DNA from: an uncultured Acidimicrobiaceae bacterium
GTDB lineage: Bacteria > Actinomycetota > Acidimicrobiia > Acidimicrobiales > RAAP-2
Assembly: GCA_937975915.1 (NCBI GenBank)
Contig: CALJTY010000009.1
Coordinates: 1 to 36,088 of the forward strand
Direction of reading: 5' to 3'
Length of the DNA stretch: 36,088 nucleotides
A program made the position numbers and the translations under genes. The notes under the pieces are model-generated. The model was not told the DNA's origin. It did no database searches and saw only the letters and a list, made by a program, of their open reading frames with translations. Positions 1 to 10,600 of this stretch are shown in pieces. Within the stretch, counting starts at the first letter, position 1; every line of letters starts with the position of its first letter.

Positions 1-3000
1 ATACAGACTTCTGCTTTGCAGTCACTGCAAGGAATGTAGCCATTACTGGTTCTGGTGCAAGAACGTTGTACAGAACACCAGTCTTAGTTGCAGCAGCACT
101 GAGTTGCTTCGTTCCAGCACCATCTTGTGTGATTGCGGTGATCGAGATGTTGTATGTAGAACCAACACTTAGACCAGCAATGCTGCAAGATGTCGCAGGA
201 GCAAGGATCAAACCGTATGTTGCGTTGTATGGGCATGAGTACTGCTGGGTAGTTAGTGGGTCTGTAGCTGTAACCCAGTAACCAACAAGCTGTCCAGAAC
301 CAGCAGCAGCTGGTGCTGTCCATGTAATTGCAAGTCCACTCGCATTGCGTGTTGCATTAACTGCAGTTGGAGCTGCAGGTGCAGTTGCTGACAGGACAGT
401 TACCCGCGAAGACATAGTGACAGTCGAGGTACCAGCAGCAGTAGTCGCTACCACGGTGATGTAGTAAGTACCGCCAGCTGTAAGTCCTGTGATTGTGCAA
501 GGTGCTGTCGTTGATGAAGTTGCACAAGTCTTACTTGCAACAGCAGCGCCACCCAATGTGAGTGATGCGTTAGCTGTGTAAGAAGTTGGTACAAGGTTGT
601 CAGTTACAGAACCTACTGCTGAGTTTGAACTGTTAGTTGTGAGGCCAATGAATGGGGCAGCCCATACAACTGAGTATGTTCCAGAAACAGCAGACAATCC
701 ACCGAAGCGAGCAGGTGCATCGTTTACCCAAGTGTTCGAGGTAATCGAGTTAGTTGAAGCAACTCCAGTTGTGCTGTCAGTTGTTGAGAATGCGCTGAGA
801 GCGTAAACAGTAACTGTGTAAGCAACGTTAGCCATTCCTGTGAATGTGCAAGATGTAGCTGTCGCTGCTGCATTCACAGTAATAGTTGCGTTCACAGCAG
901 TTCCATCGACAGCCTTGCAAACAAATCCGGTAACAGGAGATGCGTTAGCAGCACCAACAGTCCAGTTAATGGTCATTGAACCAAATGCTGGGTACGTTGG
1001 CTTGTTAAGTCCTGTAGTGAGAATTGTTACACCATTTGGTGAAGCTGCTGGGGCAAGAGTCGCAACACCGGTAAGTGTTCCGAAAGTTGTTGCATCAGTA
1101 CCAGCACCGAATGATGTGTAAGGAGTTACTGCAAATGTTGTGTTAGCCGCAGTTATAGATCCTGCAAGTCCAGACACGACGCATGACGTTGAAGCAGTTA
1201 CGCATGAAGCTGTGTTTCCACCAGTCTGAGTAACCGTTACAAGGTATGAGTTCACACTTGATGCTCCACCAAGTGAAGTTGGAGCAGTCCACGCAAACGT
1301 CATCGTTGTGTCAGTAGCGGTAACTGAAGTAACTGTTGGAGCTCCTGCAGCAGACAATGGAGTGTTGAACTGCTTTGTTGTTGCAATTGATGAACCGAAC
1401 CACGTGTTTTCAACAACAGAGGCTGTGTAAGCAACGTTTGGAAGAAGCACGAGAGTACATGTGACATCAGTTGCAGCAGCAAATGTGCATGCAGGTGTTG
1501 TTCCATTTGAACCAGTAACACTCACGGTGTAACTAGTTACTGGAGGTGTTGTTGTTCCAGTCGCTCCAGCTGTCCATGAAAGTGTTGCAGCTGTTGCTGA
1601 AGGTGTACCAGCGCTAAGACTCGTAACAGCACTTGGAGCACCAGCACCGACATAAGTAGTCGGAGAAGAGGCGCAAGTTGCTGAAGTTCCACGAGCGGTA
1701 GTAGCACATACAGTTAGCGCAGTGTGTGTGCTGTTGTATGTCTCGCTGAATGTAAGCCCAGTTGTTGTTCCAATTTGAGTAACAATTCCGTTAATCGTTG
1801 CGTAAATTGAGTACGTAACAGGCAAGCTACTTGCACTTGAAGCAGTCCAAGTGAGGTTTGTGTCTGTTGGTGCGGCAGAAGTTCCGTGTTGGTAATTAGC
1901 AAAGCTTCCAGGAGTTCCAGGAAGTGATGCCTGAGTTGCTGTACCAGCAGTTCCCGATCCTGCAGAATTCACAGCTGTAACAGTTACTGAGAATGAGTCA
2001 CCAACTGCGCTCAATGATGCTGGAGCAGTCCATGAAGTTGTTGTAATTCCAGTAGTTGTAGTTACAGTCGTTGTGCCATTTGGTGTTGTGTTTGAGAACT
2101 TCACCGTGTAGGAAGTTGCAGCAGGTGTTACAGCAGCCCAGCCAATAGTTATTGCTGAACCAACAGATCCACCATAGTAAGCAGTTGGTGTTCCAGGGGT
2201 TGCGACTGGAGTAACAACAACGCCAGTTGAGGCGGTTGTTGAGTCGCCTGCTGGAGTTGATGCCTTCACCGTAACTGTTAATGCATCGAGTGTTCCTCCA
2301 ACAGTGCAGTCCCAGCTAGTGGCCGTTCCTGTAGTTGTGATTACAATCACGTGATCTGCCTTGGCTGCAACGCTTGATGTAGAAGTTGAAGTTGCGTCAG
2401 TTGGCGTGCAACTTGAAGAACCAGTTGCAATCGTGGTTGCATCAGCTGCGGCAGCCTGAGTTACAGAAATCTTGTATCCAGTGATTGCAGATCCGCCAGT
2501 AACAGCAGGAGCAGTGAACGATACTGTCACCTTGTTGTTTCCACTTGCTGAAGCAGTTACACCTGTTGGCGTTCCTGGAACAGTAGGTGTAGTCACAGTC
2601 GCAGATGCATTACCAAGTGACTGACCATTGACTGAAGAAAGTGGTGTCGCTGTAGTTGAACCGAGCATTCCTGTCTTACCGGCGTTACCAAGAATTCCCC
2701 CTCCGACCAAGGTGGCCATTACCTGTGCGTAGGTTGCTCCACCTTGTCCAGGCATAGCAACTGCATAAGCCAAAGGTGCAGTCAGGCTAATTGCCGCAAC
2801 TGTCACAGAATAGGAATCTCCCTTATTGAAGGTTGCAGTTGCAGAACCAGCTGCGGCAGAAGTTCCATCAGCGTTAACGGTGTAGTTAAGGTTAGAACCA
2901 GTTGCACCACAGTCCAATGAAGTCTTGTTGAAATCGACTAGTCCAAATCCTGCAAGTGTTGAAGTTGAGCAGTAGAACGGACGCTGAGTTGTGCCAGCAG

Positions 3001-5890
3001 TTGTGTTGGTGAAGGTGATCTGGTACGCAGAGTAGTAACTGGCATTTGTAGTTGGTGCAGTCCAGGTTACGTATACAGCTGTACCAGCCTTGTCGTCAGT
3101 TGAAAGCACTGCTGGTGTTCCTAGTGCAGCTAGCGCTGCAGAGTTGTTTGCAGTTACGCCTGTAACTGGTCCTGCGGCTGGGTGGTTGAACAATCCAGCA
3201 TCAGTCGAAGAAGAGTTACCAGCCGTCACTGAGTCAGCGTTGTTTGCATAAGTGACTAGTGCAGTCGACTCAACTGAATTTCCAAGTGGAGCAACTGCGC
3301 GAACGGTGAAGGAAAGCTTCTGACCAGGTACAACAGGAGCGAATACGCAAGTAAGCGCAGTTGTCGTGCAGGTGAGGATTGTTCCATCGGCTTCAGTCAG
3401 GGTTCCTACGTAGCTCGTAACAGCATTTCCTGTTACAGCAGCTCCGGCTGTCCATGTGTACTTAATTCCGTTGCCATTGGTATAGGCAACTGAAGTGATC
3501 GCAGAAACTGTAGGTGCGTTAGCGACAGCTGTTGCGTCAGCAAGGCCGGCAGCGCTTGAGGCTGTTCCGTATGCAGATGAACCAGCAGCGTTAACTGACT
3601 GAATCTTAAAGGTGTAGGTAATACCGGTCTTAAGTGCACTGGCAGCGAACAAATATGAAGAAGTCGCTGATGTTGCAGTTACTGGTGATGATCCATCACT
3701 TGGGTAACCAACAATGTTGTATGAGTTTGCATTGGATCCAGCAGTCCAGATCAAACTGACTCCTGAAGCATTTCCGTAAGCAGTTGGTGTTCCAGCTGCG
3801 CCAGCTGCAGCAATTGCAGCAGTTGCACCTGAAAGGGCTGTTGGCATGCCGGATGCGTCAGTTGTGTAGACCTTGAAAGTGTGTCCAAGAGCAGCTGCTG
3901 CTTGAGCTGCAGTAATTGTGCAACTCACTGCGGTGCCAGTAGCGGTGCAAACTGTCAACCCTGTTGTCGAATCAACAACAGTTGAAGTTGCGACTGTTGT
4001 TGATGTAGCAGCCGTCCAACTGATCGTTGCAGCAGATGTGCTGGTGTAGGTGAGTGTCGCCACTGTAGGTGCAACGTTTACTTGAGTGGGCGTTGACTGA
4101 GCACTTGCTGTGCTTGTTCCAACCGAGTTGGTAGTAGTAACAGTTGCACTGTAAATACCAGAAGCAAGGCTTGTGAACGTGTAGGTCGTTGCAGTTGCTG
4201 CAGCAATTGCAGTACCACTTGCGAGCATGATCTTTGCTCCATCTGCAGTAAGTACTGAAGGGTGAGCATAAGAAGCACAAGATGCAGAAGTTGTCGTTGA
4301 AGCTGTAATAGTGCAAGATGTCACATCCGCTCCTGCTTCAGTGACATAAAGAGTCGATCCGACCAGTGGAGCAGTCGCTTGGGCAGCGAATGTCACAACA
4401 ACCGCAGAGGTTCCATCAGTAGAAGTAGAGGATGCCGCTACGGTTGCTTGCTTGTACAACTGAACTGAAGTTGCAGAAACTGCAGCGCCGTTGGCAGCTG
4501 AAGTCCAGCTAATTGAAAGTGTGCTGTTGGTCTTTCCAGTTACTGAAACCACTGGAGTTCCCGGTGCAGCATTAGCGAACTGAACTGGTGTGCTGGTTCC
4601 AGCAACGCCTGTACCTGATCCGTTAACTGCGGCTACGGTTGCTGCGTAGTAAGTACCTGGAGCAACTGTGAATGTTGTAGTTGCAGCGCTACCGCCAGCA
4701 ACCAACTTAGGTGAACCACTTGCGGTGCAAGTTGTTGTTGACCAAGTTCCTGATGTGCATGTGTAGAGCTGAACTGAGTATCCAGAAACTGCAGTAGCTC
4801 CAGAGCTTGCGGCTGCTGTCCACGCGACTGTTGCAGTTGTTCCTGAAATGCTCACTGATACACCGGCAACTACTGATGGGGTACGTCCGACAAAGATCGT
4901 GTTTGAATTTGCAGAAGAGGTGAGTCCCTGTCCATTCGAAGCGGTCACGGTGAAGTATCCGTTGTATGGAGCTGAAGCAGCAATTGCAGCCTGATTATAA
5001 GTAGCCGTTGCTGTTGTGCCAGTAACTGTTGCAGTTACTGAAGTTCCTGCACCATTAGTAATCGTGTAAGTAAGTGCGCTGCCACCGTTTGAAGATGGGG
5101 CAGTCCATGAAAGGTTTACGTTTCCGTTTGCGTTGTCAAGAGCAGCAGTTACTCCTGTAGGTGCAGTTGGTGATGTACCGGCAACAACTGCTGTAGAGGC
5201 GCTTGAAGCAGTTGAGAGTCCTGCAGCATTGATCATCTTGGCTGTGAATGTGTAGCTTGAGCCTGTGCCAACGGAGAGACCGGCAGAAGCAGCGTTAACT
5301 ACACATGAAGAAGCAGCGTAAGCACTTGTGCCATCCCAGGCACCAAGTGTTGTGGTGGTGCAAACAAGCGCACCAGTCACTGAGTTGTAAATGTTCGCAC
5401 CAGTTGCAGCAAGAGTCTGACCAGAGTGGTCAGCGGCAGCCTGAGTGAACGCAACAGTGATTGTTCCGTTACCAGCAGTTGCTGTACCAATTGTTGGAGC
5501 AGCAAGTACTGCTGCAGTTACTGAGCCAGCATCTGCAGTTGAAGTTCCATCAGCACCAACGGCTACAACGTGGATTGCACCAGCGATAGCTGTTGTTGGT
5601 GTCCATGTGTATGAGTTAGCAGCACCTGCGGCGCCGAGAGTAGTGCTCGTTGCGAGAACTGTAGGAGTTGAGCCAGTGGTGATCTGGTAGCTAGTGATTG
5701 CACTTGAGGTGCTGGCTGGGTTAACCCAAGAAACCGTAACGGCTCCTGCGGATGTACCCGAAATGGCAACACTGGTAGGTGCTCCAACTGTTGCTGAGGC
5801 GCTTGCAGCGCCCGCAAAGATGGCTAGACCAGAAACGCTTAGCGCTAGAGCGCTAATTCCGCGTCCGATGATTGATAGTGACTTTGACAT
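1..5890 (-). CDS. Giant secreted fibronectin type III repeat protein, 3' end outside the window
   Basis: The reading frame is open from ATG at 5890 to the left edge, giving about 1,963 visible residues without a stop. An AGGAGA ribosome site sits 4 bases before the ATG and fixes the start. The N-terminus is a typical signal peptide: Lys/Arg, then a hydrophobic stretch, then an Ala-Ser-rich cleavage region near residue 32. The rest is a tandem array of FN3 domains. I count about 17 complete domains and the start of an eighteenth, each with the A-strand Pro, the B-strand Trp (TISW/VTW-like) and the Y-x-F/V-x-V F-strand. The domains are low in charge and rich in Ala, Thr and Ser, as expected for an exported stalk or adhesin. 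No catalytic domain is visible, and the anchor, if any, lies outside the window. FN3 identity is secure. An adhesive or cell-surface role is inferred. Confidence 0.9.
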   Translation of the reverse strand, partial: MSKSLSIIGRGISALALSVSGLAIFAGAASASATVGAPTSVAISGTSAGAVTVSWVNPASTSSAITSYQITTGSTPTVLATSTTLGAAGAANSYTWTPTTAIAGAIHVVAVGADGTSTADAGSVTAAVLAAPTIGTATAGNGTITVAFTQAAADHSGQTLAATGANIYNSVTGALVCTTTTLGAWDGTSAYAASSCVVNAASAGLSVGTGSSYTFTAKMINAAGLSTASSASTAVVAGTSPTAPTGVTAALDNANGNVNLSWTAPSSNGGSALTYTITNGAGTSVTATVTGTTATATYNQAAIAASAPYNGYFTVTASNGQGLTSSANSNTIFVGRTPSVVAGVSVSISGTTATVAWTAAASSGATAVSGYSVQLYTCTSGTWSTTTCTASGSPKLVAGGSAATTTFTVAPGTYYAATVAAVNGSGTGVAGTSTPVQFANAAPGTPVVSVTGKTNSTLSISWTSAANGAAVSATSVQLYKQATVAASSTSTDGTSAVVVTFAAQATAPLVGSTLYVTEAGADVTSCTITASTTTSASCASYAHPSVLTADGAKIMLASGTAIAAATATTYTFTSLASGIYSATVTTTNSVGTSTASAQSTPTQVNVAPTVATLTYTSTSAATISWTAATSTTVATSTVVDSTTGLTVCTATGTAVSCTITAAQAAAALGHTFKVYTTDASGMPTALSGATAAIAAAGAAGTPTAYGNASGVSLIWTAGSNANSYNIVGYPSDGSSPVTATSATSSYLFAASALKTGITYTFKIQSVNAAGSSAYGTASSAAGLADATAVANAPTVSAITSVAYTNGNGIKYTWTAGAAVTGNAVTSYVGTLTEADGTILTCTTTALTCVFAPVVPGQKLSFTVRAVAPLGNSVESTALVTYANNADSVTAGNSSSTDAGLFNHPAAGPVTGVTANNSAALAALGTPAVLSTDDKAGTAVYVTWTAPTTNASYYSAYQITFTNTTAGTTQRPFYCSTSTLAGFGLVDFNKTSLDCGATGSNLNYTVNADGTSAAAGSATATFNKGDSYSVTVAAISLTAPLAYAVAMPGQGGATYAQVMATLVGGGILGNAGKTGMLGSTTATPLSSVNGQSLGNASATVTTPTVPGTPTGVTASASGNNKVTVSFTAPAVTGGSAITGYKISVTQAAAADATTIATGSSSCTPTDATSTSTSSVAAKADHVIVITTTGTATSWDCTVGGTLDALTVTVKASTPAGDSTTASTGVVVTPVATPGTPTAYYGGSVGSAITIGWAAVTPAATSYTVKFSNTTPNGTTTVTTTTGITTTSWTAPASLSAVGDSFSVTVTAVNSAGSGTAGTATQASLPGTPGSFANYQHGTSAAPTDTNLTWTASSASSLPVTYSIYATINGIVTQIGTTTGLTFSETYNSTHTALTVCATTARGTSATCASSPTTYVGAGAPSAVTSLSAGTPSATAATLSWTAGATGTTTPPVTSYTVSVTGSNGTTPACTFAAATDVTCTLVLLPNVAYTASVVENTWFGSSIATTKQFNTPLSAAGAPTVTSVTATDTTMTFAWTAPTSLGGASSVNSYLVTVTQTGGNTASCVTASTSCVVSGLAGSITAANTTFAVTPYTSFGAGTDATTFGTLTGVATLAPAASPNGVTILTTGLNKPTYPAFGSMTINWTVGAANASPVTGFVCKAVDGTAVNATITVNAAATATSCTFTGMANVAYTVTVYALSAFSTTDSTTGVASTNSITSNTWVNDAPARFGGLSAVSGTYSVVWAAPFIGLTTNSSNSAVGSVTDNLVPTSYTANASLTLGGAAVASKTCATSSTTAPCTITGLTAGGTYYITVVATTAAGTSTVTMSSRVTVLSATAPAAPTAVNATRNASGLAITWTAPAAAGSGQLVGYWVTATDPLTTQQYSCPYNATYGLILAPATSCSIAGLSVGSTYNISITAITQDGAGTKQLSAAATKTGVLYNVLAPEPVMATFLAVTAKQKSV

Positions 5891-6163
5891 TTTCTCTCCT
5901 ATGTCGTTTCGATTTGCAGTACAAGTAAGGGTCGGGTTAGTTGCAGAAAAGTTTGAAGCTGCGTTTGCAGATCCATTCTCTTTACGACTTCCAAATCCTG
6001 ACAAGTACTTCTCCTCTGTTCATTCACGGACTTCTCCGCAAAACTTTTTTATAGACGGACGTGAGCAACCAGAAACCTGGTTACCCACTTCTTTCTATTA
6101 CTTCCTTAAACACTAACAGCCTCAATCCAGCGATTACAAGGAAATCAAGCGAATTGACTAACT

Positions 6164-6194
6164 TTTATATGACCCTAAAACCCTTATTTTGCAA
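6164..6194 (-). promoter_or_regulatory. Possible promoter of the partial FN3 gene
   Basis: On the minus strand a TTGCAA hexamer (6189-6194) is followed after 17 bases by CATATA, with TATAAA offset by two bases (6164-6171). It lies about 270 bases upstream of the ATG at 5890, so it would imply a long leader. This is a weak match, given only as the best candidate in an AT-rich gap. Confidence 0.25.
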
Positions 6195-6252
6195 GGGAAA
6201 GTCTAAATTACGTTTATGACATTTTTGTAACAGTTCCAAAGTCACGAGCTCA

Positions 6253-6372
6253 GAGGGCCCAAAAAGTGAATTGTTACAACCCCTGTAATAATAGGGTTTT
6301 GAGGGTGGATCGAAAAAACTCTTCAAAAACTACTCACTTGTAGTTCGAAATATGACCCCCTTTTGGGCCCTC
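6253..6372. repeat. Long-spaced inverted repeat in the intergenic gap
   Basis: GAGGGCCCAAAA at 6253-6264 is mirrored by TTTTGGGCCCTC at 6361-6372, giving perfect 12-base arms about 96 bases apart. The 631-base gap 5891-6521 otherwise holds no convincing gene. It also contains a small AACCC...GGGTT dyad near 6279-6299. The repeat could be an operator pair for the downstream FN3 gene or a degenerate mobile-element end. No transposase is nearby. Confidence 0.5.
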
Positions 6373-6491
6373 CCAGGCACTCAAAAATGCCACTACCGGG
6401 GACCTGAAAACATCGATTTTGAGTCTTCTGAGGAACTGGGATCACCACCCATCTTCACCTTCTATATAGAGGTGTATGGAAATGAGCTTTA

Positions 6492-6509
6492 AAAGGGTAA
6501 AAACCCTTT
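6492..6509 (-). terminator. Hairpin after the TetR gene
   Basis: AAAGGGT and ACCCTTT form a 7-bp stem with a 4-base loop, starting 13 bases past the TetR stop on the minus strand and followed there by TTTT. It is a short, AT-containing stem, so it is a plausible but weak intrinsic terminator. Confidence 0.45.
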
Positions 6510-6521
6510 AATTACAGGGGA

Positions 6522-7145
6522 TTAGTAAACAAGGAAGCGATTTAGTACTTCAACGGCGATCTGGGCCCATGACTCATCAGATTCTGGCACCGCGTGGGTG
6601 TCATTTATAGACCTAGAAACAAAGAGGCTTTCGAGGAGAACTGCGTACTGGTGGGCAGATAAGGACTGGCTAGCTATTCCCTTGCGCTGGAAAGTCTCCA
6701 TTGCCTTAGTGGCTCTGGCTGAATACTCATCTTGGAGATCAGCTAGTTCCTTGGCTAATACTGGGTTCGTTAGAGCTGCGGCGTAGACACGTGAGCGGAT
6801 GTTTCTGCTGTTTTTGCGCTCTTCACTGGTTGAGGGATCAGTAATGCTGCCTGTGAAAAGCTGGATGACTTCTTTTGGTGAAGTAGCGACTTCTGCCATT
6901 AACTCAAATCCCGCAACATCTGGTTCGCGATTTTCCTTATACAGCGCAACATAGGCCTGAGTCACTAAGCCTTCTTTAGAGCCGAAGTGGTAGTAGGCAG
7001 AGGCTGAATTAGTTTCGCATTCCTTGCAAATCTCAGGAATTCGCAGGTTTTCAGGACTTTCACTGCGAAGTACTTCTGTGGCAGCCTTCAAGAGCAACGC
7101 GTGGGTCTGCTGAGACCTGGCTTGTTGCTGGTGAAGCGGAGACAT
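6522..7145 (-). CDS. TetR/AcrR-family transcriptional regulator
   Basis: The 207-residue product has the normal TetR length. The N-terminal DNA-binding helix-turn-helix is recognisable around residues 33-62 (IPEICKECE...ASAYYHFGSKEGL, with the typical YYHFGSKE ending), and the remainder is the all-helical ligand-binding part. Unusually, two Cys residues lie inside the HTH (CKEC), which might allow redox or metal sensitivity; that is speculation. The ATG (7143-7145) overlaps the stop of the upstream OmpA-like remnant as TAATG. I see no clear ribosome site, so translation may be coupled to the remnant frame. The targets are unknown; the adjacent FN3 genes are the natural candidates. Confidence 0.85.
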   Translation of the reverse strand: MSPLHQQQARSQQTHALLLKAATEVLRSESPENLRIPEICKECETNSASAYYHFGSKEGLVTQAYVALYKENREPDVAGFELMAEVATSPKEVIQLFTGSITDPSTSEERKNSRNIRSRVYAAALTNPVLAKELADLQDEYSARATKAMETFQRKGIASQSLSAHQYAVLLESLFVSRSINDTHAVPESDESWAQIAVEVLNRFLVY

Positions 7146-7618
7146 TAGCTAATAACCGTTACCTTGCGGTCTTGGGCGCGCTCTGGGCTGGTTCTAGAAA
7201 TACCCTTACCAATCATTCGAACTGATATCCCCGTGTGGCTCATACTTCTTAATTGTAGGAGTAAATATACCCCAACAGCCTTGGCTCGAGCAGTACTGAG
7301 TTTCTGGTTATAGGCCTTTCCACCAATGAAGTCGGTGTAGCCCGCAAGAGTTAGAGAAGTGATGTGTCGGGCAATGATTTGCTTGGCGTAGGCAGTGATC
7401 TGCGCCTTGGCCGAGGCACTTAGAGCTGAGGAATTAAAGTCGAAATAGCACGTCAAGGTGATCTTTGGCACCACAACGGGTGGGACAGTTGGAATAGTCG
7501 TTGTCGTGGTCGGGGCAACATCGAGTGGAACTGATACCTCATTTGAATAGCCCGGTGCTGAGTCACCGGCGGTGTTCGTTGCAACAACTGCGTAACTTCG
7601 CTTTTGGCCTTTTTTTAG
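7145..7618 (-). pseudogene. Orphan 3' end of an FN3-OmpA surface protein gene
   Basis: The open frame beginning right at the end of the giant gene encodes the last strands of an FN3 domain (SYAVVATNTAGDS), then a Thr-rich linker (TTTTTT), then a complete-looking OmpA-like peptidoglycan-binding domain with GYTDFIGGKAYN, LSTARAKAV and RAQDRKVTV. The first part of the FN3 domain, the signal peptide and a normal start are missing. The frame is -1 relative to the giant gene, whose TAA stop (7615-7617) overlaps this frame at its upstream end. The only obvious internal start is a tandem GTG near 7474, which would give a 109-residue protein made of the OmpA domain alone. I read this as the surviving tail of a deleted or recombined paralogue. 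It still overlaps the downstream TetR start (TAATG), so it may be translated enough to couple TetR expression. Confidence 0.75.
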
Positions 7619-10600
7619 GGCAATGTGATGGTGAATTCAACCCGACGGTTGATTGATTTACCTGATGAAGTGGCATTACTCGCTACGTAAGGACCATTTC
7701 CATGGGCGAAAGTACTGAAATAACACTTTCTCCACTGCAGGTGATAAAGATCAAGCTTTAACTGAGCCACTGCAATCCTGACTCGAACATAGGCCACCCT
7801 TGAATTTACATAGGTCGTTCCTACATTGTCGGTGTAACCATCAAGTCTGATCTTGACCGCCTTCTTGGACTTAATGACCTTGGCAATTGTCAAAATCTGT
7901 GAAAGCTGACTCTTGGTGAGTTTTGCGCTCTTCTCTCCAAATTGACTCACGGTGAGAACGATCGTCTTTGCCACAACCGTTGATGTTGAGGTGCTGGACG
8001 TAACGCTAGAAATTGTTTCGCCAGATGTCGAGATCGCCGACAACGTAATTTGATAGGTCTTGCCAGCGCTAAGACCAGAAATCTTGCAAGTGATCACACC
8101 CTTCGCTACGCACTGTGCACCTAAAGGCTGCACGGTAACGAGGTAGCTCATTATTGAAGCCAGTGCTGAGGTAGGTGGCGTAGTCCAGCTAACTGTTCCA
8201 GTCTTTCCTGTGATGACGAGTGACGGATTCGCCAGAGCAAAGGTTGGAACACTTGCAGCTAGCGCACTTGAACTTCCGACTGAGTTCGTAGCAACTACCG
8301 AGAAGATGTAACTAGTACCAGCAACCATGCCAGCAATAGTGCAGAGCGTTGCACCCGTTGTTGAGCAAGTGGGACCAGCTGGCACTGATGTAACCGTGTA
8401 ACCAGTAATAGGGCTTCCGCCATTTGAAGAGGGTGCCGTCCACGAGATAGTTGTTATGTCACCTGTTGTTGAAGCTTTAACACCACTAACTGAGCCAGGA
8501 ACGACCTGCACAGTTGCCGAGCCAATGGTTACTGCACTCGAGCTTCCAGCTGAATTTTTTGCCACGAGTGTGAATGTGTAACTGGTGCCGGGAATAAGTC
8601 CAGTGATTGAGCAACTAGTAGTTGTTGTCGTGCACGTCAGACCGCCAGGTGTCGCAGTGACAATGTAGGTCACACCAGTTTGTGTCGAGGCACTCCACGA
8701 CGCATTGAGTGTTGTTCCACTAATTGTGAGCGCACCACCGGTTGGAGAGTTTGGAGTAGTTACTGGTGGTGCGGAGCCTCCGCCTCCACCACCTCCGCCT
8801 CCGCCGCTTGGTGGTGTTGGTGGAGCATTGATGGTGATGCCTAAGTCAAGCGCTAGCAATGTTCCATTGACGTCAAGACCTTGAACCTGAATGGTGTGGT
8901 TTCCGCTGAGACCAGCTGGCAGTTGAACAGATGTAGTGAAGGCACCAGAACTGTTAACCGTTGCAGTGCCAAGCAATGTGGCAGTTGAGAATATAAACAG
9001 CACCACTGTTGAGTTGTTCTTAAAGCCATGACCAGAGGCAAGTGTTGTTGCCCCAGCAACTGCAGTAATTGTTCCTGCGCTGAAGCTCACATTGGTGGCG
9101 TCAAGATTGAGCGTAAGAGCTGTTACACCGTTGCCAACTTCCACCGTGCTGCTCGATGGTTGTGTCAAGGACGCAGGTGTTGGCGTTCCGTCAGCGGCGA
9201 TGATCTGGCCAGCTCCTGGTGAGACAGCAGGAGCGCTTGATCCGTTCACCAGAATTGGAGTTGTAGAGAATTGTGGGATAACGGAGTTACTGAGTCCACT
9301 CTGCGTCGTTGCCCCAGAAGTGAAGCTTGCTGTTACGACAAACTGATAACTCTGCCCATTGTTAAGACCTGAAATAGTGCACGCTGTAGTGGTTGTGGTG
9401 CAACTGTCTCCACTGGCGTCAGTAACGGTGTAGGAAGTAATGGTGTCACCAGCAGTGTTGCTTGGTGCAGTCCAAGTTATTGTTGCCTGCGAATCATTGG
9501 CGGTTGCCCTGGCGCTACTTGGCGCACTCGCTACCCCTACTGGTGTCACGGCACTAGACGGTGTCGAAGCAGCCGACGAGCCAACGGCGTTTGTTGCAAC
9601 AACGCTGAACGTATAAGCGGTGCCATTAGTGAGCCCACCAATGGTGCACGACGTTGCGCCTGTGGTGCAGGTCGCTCCCCCAGGAGTGGCAGTCACCGTG
9701 TAGCTCGACACCACTGCACCATTTGGAGGTGTCCAAGAAACAACTCCCGATCCATTTCCTCCTGTGGCGGTGACAGTTGTTGGCACGCCAGGCCCAGCAA
9801 TTGGCGTTACCGCTGGAGCAGCGACTGGTGGTGATGAAGGACCGGCTTCATTTATTGCAACGACACTAAAGACGTACGTCTGCCCATTGGTAAGTCCAGT
9901 CACTGTGCAACTTGTTGCCGTGCCTAAAGCGCTGCAGCCATGTCCCGCACCATCAGTAACGGTGTAGCCAGTAATTGGTGAGTACCCGTCATTTACTGGA
10001 GCCACCCAAGACACCACTGAAGACGCCGTTGCTTGACTTGCGAGCACTGATGTTGGCTGGTCTGGAATCGTGAAGGGAACTGGGTCAGGAGTAATTTCAG
10101 AATCAGGTGAGAAGCCAGCGGCATTTCGTGCAACAACGTAGAAGTCGTAACCAGTTCCTGGGGTAAGTCCAGTGACTGTGCATTTAGTAGCTGGGTACGC
10201 GACCGTGCACGAATCAGTACCAATCGTGTCATAGGCGGTGTAATCAATAATCGCACTTCCACCATTTGACGTTGGTGCGCTCCACGTAACTTCAACAGAT
10301 CCACTTAGTGGAGTTGCAGCTCCAATTATTGGAGCGCTCGGAACCGTAAATGGTGTGACTGAAGAAGCAGCGCTCGCTGGCGCTGACTTACCCATGGCGT
10401 TAATTGCAACAACACTCACGGTGTAGGCAGTTCCAGGTGTTAGACCCGAAATTTGACAACTCGATGTTGTGGAAATAGTTGCCGGCGAACACGTTGCACC
10501 ATTTGATGCAGTAGCGATGTAGCCAAGAATTCCAGATCCATCAGCGTTGCCCTTGCCATCATTGCTTGGAGTACTCCACGAAACGTTTAAACCACTAGAC

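Noticed and set aside
5694..6116. A 140-residue plus-strand frame crossing the start of the partial FN3 gene
   Set aside because: Most of it is antisense to the FN3 coding sequence and the rest reads low-complexity intergenic DNA; no ribosome site and no recognisable domain.
7605..7625. Programmed -1 frameshift on the A7 run joining the giant gene to the OmpA-like tail
   Set aside because: The TAA stop of the giant gene is made from the first bases of the A-run, so the ribosome would have to slip before it, on GCCC, which is not a usual slippery site. A remnant or an indel is simpler.
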